Source: Panopea generosa (lineage: Eukaryota; Mollusca; Bivalvia; Adapedonta; Hiatellidae). Taken from it: 64,000 nt of DNA. Location: the NCBI GenBank assembly GCA_029582155.1, contig CM055897.1, forward strand, positions 15,552,482 to 15,616,481. Reading direction: 5' to 3'. Under the pieces are notes generated by a model. It had not been told where the DNA came from and did no database searches. It saw nothing but the letters and a program-made list of their open reading frames with translations. This document shows, one piece after another, positions 58,516-64,000 of the stretch (within the stretch, counting starts at the first letter, position 1; each line of letters starts with the position of its first letter). A program made the translations under genes and the position numbers.

Positions 58516-58824
58516 TTTTATAAATGTATTCTCCAATTTGTTTACCTCAACACGTTTATTTGGTCATGTGACAAGAAGTTGTAAACTGGAGTTGTCATTG
58601 ACATTTATCAAATAAAACATGTTTCAAGGCAATTTGCTTGTGCCTTTTGTATACTTGATTGAAATTATTCTTACAACAACCAACCATTTGCATTATTTAC
58701 ACCAGTTAATTTATGCTGCATTATTCAACGTCAATGGTATTCGCGATTTAGAATCTTTGCAAAATTAATGGATCCGGTAAAAAATAATAATAGTTTCAGT
58801 GAATACAAAGTGAATGGGGTATGG

Positions 58825-58910
58825 ATTACTGTGGTCAGGGTTACTGTGGTTAGATTTTCTGTGGTCATGGTTACTGTGGTTAGAGTTTCTGTGGTCAGGG
58901 TAAACTTCCT
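58825..58910 (+). repeat. Short ~30-bp tandem repeat
   Basis: ctgtggtcagggttactgtg and gttagattttctgtggtcat alternate, giving about three copies. Confidence 0.75.
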
Positions 58911-59104
58911 GGTGGATAGAATCAGATCTTTAAAAGAAAAGTAAGTAAATCAGTTGCCAGGTAAAATTTGGAGATTTTTTAATTTTAAGTTAAAGATAGT
59001 TTTTTACAAAAGGATCACAAAAAGACCATAGAATAGTGAAATAGAATGTGCATTTTAATCTATCTTCTCAAAACTGCAACACACAGTACACTGATTAACT
59101 TAGA

Positions 59105-59325
59105 AGTTCAGTGAGATCTTTTATGTGCACTGGGTATGACTCTCCCTGCACATGGGCTGCTTCAAATCCCATCCAAAGGATTTCATACTTTCACAGTACC
59201 TTACCTAAATAAGATGCTGAGGCAGTGCATTTGAAAAACTACACACGAAACCCAACCGGGGGTCGATCTGGGAACCTCTGGGGTAATGGAGCTAGCATGC
59301 TAACTCCTAGACCACCGCAATGCCT
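59105..59325 (-). mobile_element. SINE G, tRNA-derived, single copy here
   Basis: On the minus strand the right end reads gcggtggtctaggagttagc (box A-like) and gaggttcccagatcgacccc (diverged box B). The body contains tttgggatgggatttgaagc-type text in reverse (aatcccatccaaaggatttc). Distinct from families A-F. Confidence 0.6.
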
Positions 59326-59750
59326 GGAATGTATTTCTGTACATCATTTTAGTTTATGGAGTAAACTATTCTTTAAATTTCCAGTTTAAGTATTGCATTT
59401 AAATTTGGGGCTACTAATATGGTGTAGCTCAAATTGTTTAATAAAAGAAGTCTGTATTGAGTTTTAATGAGTATTTAAGTCTTATGATGGGTTATAATAA
59501 TGACAGCATGGATTCATTCAGTTCCATTAAAAATGTTAACTCACACGCTGCTGAACAAACAGCGAATGGAAATCGGACTACATCGGCTGTCCCTCCATTA
59601 GTTTTAAAATCACGTAATTAAACACAAGCAAAAAGCTTTCAAAGTCTTTTACTTTGTTAGCAAATGTTTAAATCAAACATGTTATTCAGTTAACTAATGT
59701 GTTATCAAACGTTTTTTAATGCAGTTCAACACCGTTTTTAACAAATTTCA
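59326..59750. other. Intron or flank sequence, no feature seen
   Basis: No recognised exon or repeat. Confidence 0.42.
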
Positions 59751-59754
59751 GGTT

Positions 59755-59850
59755 ATATAATGACATATCAAGTTTTACTTGTGGAGAAAGATCTCAGAAT
59801 GAATCTGAATAGAACCACCCTCCTTCCGCAAGTAACCTCATAACTGCAAG
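59755..59850 (-). mobile_element. SINE D 3' fragment
   Basis: tcaagttttacttgtggaga, agatctcagaatgaatctga and ccaccctccttccgcaagta match the 3' half of SINE D. Confidence 0.65.
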
Positions 59851-59925
59851 CACATTAAACATTTAACCAAACTGAATGCAACCCATGAAAATGTTTTACT
59901 GAAGCACCGTTAATAATATAAGGTT

Positions 59926-60084
59926 ATTTTACAGTGTTTTGTACAATATCAAAATATATTGTATGAGTTTGTATTGTGGTGGAAACCATATTGGGCGAAA
60001 TGCTGTAGGCCCAGAGTCTAGTGATTTTCACCACAATATGTATGAGTACAATATATTCCCATATTGTACAAAACACTGTAAAAT
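59926..60084. mobile_element. Foldback element with attttacagtgttttgtaca ends
   Basis: The left end attttacagtgttttgtaca and atat pairs with the right end atattgtacaaaacactgta and aaat. Inner segments caaaatatattgtatgag and gtgaaaatcactag-type text pair further. Arms are about 50 bp with mismatches around a short centre near 60005, a MITE-like structure. Confidence 0.78.
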
Positions 60085-60123
60085 GATCTTTTTATTCTAT
60101 GCCTCAATCTGAAAGAGTAAAGA

Positions 60124-61826
60124 AACAAGAGGCCCAAGAGGGCCTGAGGACGCTCTACTGACTCATAGTTGCCATAGCACTTTTTGAAATTCTACTATGC
60201 AATAGAAACATCGGGGCGGGGTCATTTTTAACTCTAGGGACACCATTTGAACAAATCTAACAAAAACTATAGTTGGTCATCATTACTACATAAACATTTT
60301 GAAAATCTGTTGGACCGTTCATGAGAAGAAGACTTTTTAAGTTTTGGACTATTTTTAGTAATGGTGGCCATCTTGAATTTTAGATAGAAAAATAATTCTT
60401 TTGTATAGTCTCCTATGCAATGGAAACATCCATGTGAAGTTTCAGTTTAATTGGCCTAGTGGTTTCAGAATAAATGGAAAAAAAAAGAGAATTTTCTGTT
60501 TTCCCATTGTATCTCTATGTAAAATTCTAAGTCCCCTTACAGGGCCCCTATATATCTTAACCCCTAAATTCTTATCTGCAATCAAACCCCTACACTTAGG
60601 GATAATTTATATCAAATATGTACAAATCTGACATACCAGTTCTTAAGAAAACAATTTTACTAATTCCCAATTTGTACCCTTTTGGGGCCCCTCCTGACCC
60701 CTAAAGACAAAGGAACCCAGTCATTTTTACAAATCTTAACCGCCTTTACCTAACAATGCTTTAGTGAAGATATAGGCAAAATTATTTCCGTTTAAAAAAA
60801 AAATAAATATCATATTGACATGTGTCCCCTTATTGAACTCTCGGGGCAGGGTCATTTTTTACCCTAGGGACACCATTTGAACAAATCTAACAGAACTATA
60901 GTTGGTCATCATTACTACATAAACATTTTGAAAATCTGTTGGGCCGTTCATGAGAAGAAGATTTTTTAGGTTTTGGATTATTTTTAGTAATGGCGGCCTA
61001 CTTGAATTTCAGATCGAAAAAAAAAAATCTTCTGTATAGTCTCCTATGCAATAGAAACACCCATGTGAAGTTTCAGTCTAATTGGCCTAGTGGTTTAAGA
61101 ACAGATGAAAGAAAAAGAGAATTTTCTGTTTTCCCATAGTATCTCTATGTAAAATTGTAAGTCCCCTTACAGGGCCCCTATAAATTTTAGCCCCTAAATT
61201 CTTATCTGCAATCAAACCCCTACACATAGGGATAATTTATGCAAAATATGAACAAATCTGACATACCGATTCTTAAGAAAACGAATTTAGTAATTCCCAA
61301 TTTTTACCCTTTTGGGGCCCCTCCTGACCACTTAAGACAGTGGAACCCAGGCATTTTTACAAATCTGAACCTCCTTCACTAAACAATGCTTCTGTGAACA
61401 TATAGGTAAAATCAATGCCATTTTAAAAAAAAAGAAATAAAAAATATTATGATATGTGTCCCCTAATTGAACCCTCGGGGCGGGGTCATATTTACCCTAG
61501 GGACACCATTTGAACAAATCTAACAAAACTATAGTTGGTCATCATTACTACATAAACATTTTGAAAATCTGTTGGGCTGTTCATGAGAAGAAGATTTTTT
61601 AAGTTTTGGACTATTTTTAGTAACAATGGCCATCTTGAATTTCAGATTGAAAAAAAAAATCTTCTGTATAGTCTCCTATGCAATAGAAACACCCATGTGA
61701 AGTTTCAGTTTAATTGGCCCAGTGGTGTCAGAGAAAGTGCTGCTAACAGACGACAGACGACGGACGACGGACGACAGACAACGCGCCATCGCATAAGCAC
61801 TTCTGGCCTTTGACCAGTAGAGCTAA
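60124..61826 (+). mobile_element. Helitron-like element with three ~630-bp modules
   Basis: The 5' end has the hairpin aggcccaagagggcct (60130-60145). The module marked by ggggcggggtcatttttaac and tagggacaccatttgaacaa starts near 60212, 60841 and 61476. Each includes a tggtggccatcttgaatttt-like and a tatagtctcctatgcaat segment. The last is followed by gagaaagtgctgctaacaga, a gacgacagacgacggacgac tract, the hairpin ctggcctttgaccag, tagag and CTAA at 61823-61826. It is the three-module version of the element at 28501-29001. Confidence 0.78.
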
Positions 61827-61829
61827 AAA

Positions 61830-64000
61830 ACAAGTAAATAAACCAGGAGTTCAAAGCTGCAGACGAGGGATGTTGCAGTGACAGCTATTCAGATTTTCAA
61901 ATCATCTCCATGTGTAACATTTTGTCAGTTGCTTGATTTTATCATTGAAATTTCTACTAAATCGATTTCCTTTTTTTTTTAAAACCCATCTTGAATTTTT
62001 AACTGTACATTATAAAAGTTATTCGATCCAATAAACTTATACATATTGCACGGTCACGTGCTAACATCTTGGATAGCTGATTGGCTATACACATACAGGT
62101 ATAGAACAATATACTTTAACAGTTAAAACTAGTGTTGGGAATCAGAGATAAATTTACTATTGCTATTATCATATATACACTAGTAAACTTATTATCACTG
62201 GTACACTCAATTTGATATGGTGAGGTTTGAAACACTTAAAATTAAAAAAAAAATTATAAGAAAAAAGAATTTTCAAACTATCGCTTGTAGAAATAACAAC
62301 CAGTGATTCCTTTTTCGTGCCTAAACTATTATAATGTAATCAATCATCTGAAAATGTTATCCCTAGTTAAAACAGAATCTGATGTTACTAAGACAGATTA
62401 CAACTGGGCATAACTGGACATTACAAGACATCCCAGCCATGAATGACAATCGATCATCCCTAGTTTTCTTTGAAAACATTTCCCTCAAAAAGTTCTCTCA
62501 TCCATTTACAGTTATCTAAACATATTTTTGTTCATCCTTACGATATCAGAGAAGTCTTCTAGCTGCAACCAATCATAACAGGATATAATATGGAAATTAG
62601 AGACACGAGATACCATCTTCCAGGAATACATTGTCTAACAAGAAATAGATTGTGTTGCATTGTGTTCAACAAGTTGTTCCCAGCAATTTTAGCAATTTTT
62701 CAGACTTATCTCAATTTTTCAGACATATCTCAATTTTTTCCGACATATCTCTTATCTGTACATCGATATTGTCTGCAACAGACTGCGATCTCCTAACTGA
62801 TGTTTACAAAACTATCACACTAAAGTAGCATCTTTACCAACACATGACAGACAGATATCAACCCCCACCCCTCCCCCGTCCACACCCCCGCCCAGCCAGT
62901 CACATTGACTGATGCCAGTTAGTATCCCCATCCTCGCTGAGTGATGAATTAGTCTATCCCAGAACCTGATATCTCCCAAATCAGGTCTATTAACCACCAA
63001 TGAAAAAAGCAGGGAATTATATGCCTGTCCCACTATTCATAGCAATTGAACGCCAACTAAACTGTGATATCATTCAAACTTTCCCTATAGCAATTGACCA
63101 ATCAGCGTGCGCTTTTCAATTGCTATTTAACTGACCCAATCTGGAGAGCTGTGTTTGTTATACAGACTAATGATGAATGCTGAGAGTCTGAAGGAAGCTA
63201 TACTGAACAGAACAACTAACCCACCACTCTTATTTTTCCCATATCTTCATCAAAATATGGAGAAGTGCTATTAAAATTTGACTACAAGTTTTACAGGCAA
63301 TTATGTATTTTTGCGAACCCTTAATATTCTTTCTTATTCAAGTCCAAATTTCAAAGGAATTGCTTTGATATTTTTTGAGAAAATGCACAAAATATCAGGT
63401 ACATCAAATGTCAGGTGGCTGGTTAGCTGTTCTGTTCAGATTTTATTTACAAGAACAGATAGGAGAGCAGGCACAATTATAGCTACACCACATACTAAAA
63501 AAAAAATGTGTTGGTCAGTAAATCCAACAGAGTAAATTTAAAGTCTGATGTGTCCCTGGATGTGGACAAAACAATTTTAAAGACACAACGTGAAATTGAA
63601 ATTGGGTCTGTAACAAAAATAATCTGTGATTTAATCCTGTTTACTAAGCTTTAATCAGATAATATCCATCATCCCAAATCGTTCTTATTTCAATGTAAAC
63701 GGAGGTAGATTATCAATTTTCTCAACTTTCAAAAGAGAATTACTTTTTTTAACAGTTGTTTTATTCTGTGTGTAGTCTCTCTTCATTTACATTGTCGGAC
63801 AAGAAATGTTTTTATTTGAACAAAAAAGTTTTACATGAAGGGGCAATAACTATCAGCCAGACAATAAAATGATTTAAAAAAATCTGTTCAAATCAAGTTA
63901 AATATTGACATCTTAATTTGTTTTGAGTATACTATCTTTGGTGTTAACAATAAACACTGCTGTTACACGCAGATACATCAAATAAAACTTATACTGAGAA
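61830..64000. other. Intron or flank sequence; one small inverted repeat
   Basis: No exon is recognised. At 63037-63127, catagcaattga and tcaattgctat form an 11-bp inverted pair that could be the ends of a tiny MITE. A C-rich patch lies at 62858-62895. Confidence 0.4.

Larger units (their letters stand above)
45322..64000 (-). other. Upstream PLC-beta intron or 5' flank
   Basis: By gene direction, all sequence to the right of the 45244-45321 exon is a further intron or the 5' region. I looked for the expected small exon ending in a K-W-[DE]-[DE] segment with a GT donor and did not find it. Annotated repeats within this stretch are listed separately. Confidence 0.55.

Noticed and set aside
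61583-61813. 76-codon plus-strand frame ending in a DDGRQTT repeat
   Set aside because: It reads through the Helitron-like module and its gacgacagac tract.

Overview
The window looks like animal DNA, most likely from a mollusc and probably a bivalve. It is AT-rich and intron-dominated, with many tRNA-derived SINEs, palindromic miniature elements, Helitron-like elements and long minisatellite arrays. The species assignment is an inference from repeat style. No bacterial, viral or organellar gene layout is visible.

Only one gene is recognised: a phospholipase C-beta gene on the minus strand. It is represented by three short consecutive exons at 45244-45321, 22395-22463 and 10264-10404. All three are in phase 0 with AG/GT borders, and together they encode 96 contiguous residues of the N-terminal PH domain. 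The introns between them are about 22.8 kb and 12.0 kb. The first coding exon was not found in the 18.7 kb to the right, and no later exon was found to the left, so essentially the whole window appears to be intron or 5' flank of this gene.

Tandem arrays dominate the rest, covering roughly a third of the window. They are a 73-bp tRNA-sized satellite (1-7708), a ~27-bp AT-rich array (12.4-14.6 kb), a 43-bp array (20.2-21.4 kb), a degenerate array (22.7-23.3 kb), a ~29-bp array (23.9-25.0 kb), a 39-bp array (31.8-32.1 kb), linked 40/34-bp and 35-bp arrays (41.6-45.1 kb), a 34/37-bp array (49.1-49.5 kb) and a 19-bp array (51.7-52.8 kb).

The dispersed repeats include at least five tRNA-derived SINE families, called A, B, C, D and F here, plus a single-copy sixth (G). 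There is a 3'-tailed family E, TTAA-flanked palindromic MITEs, TA-flanked MITEs, foldback elements, and Helitron-like elements ending in a hairpin followed by CTAA.

The central observation is that three arrays can be traced to a SINE still visible at their edge. The 73-bp satellite is the tRNA-like head of SINE A repeated about 105 times, with the single SINE A body surviving at its right end. The 19-bp array is the box A segment of a SINE C. The 34/37-bp array is an internal segment of a SINE B with both SINE ends still flanking it. The window therefore gives a picture of SINEs acting as seeds of satellite DNA inside one gene's introns.
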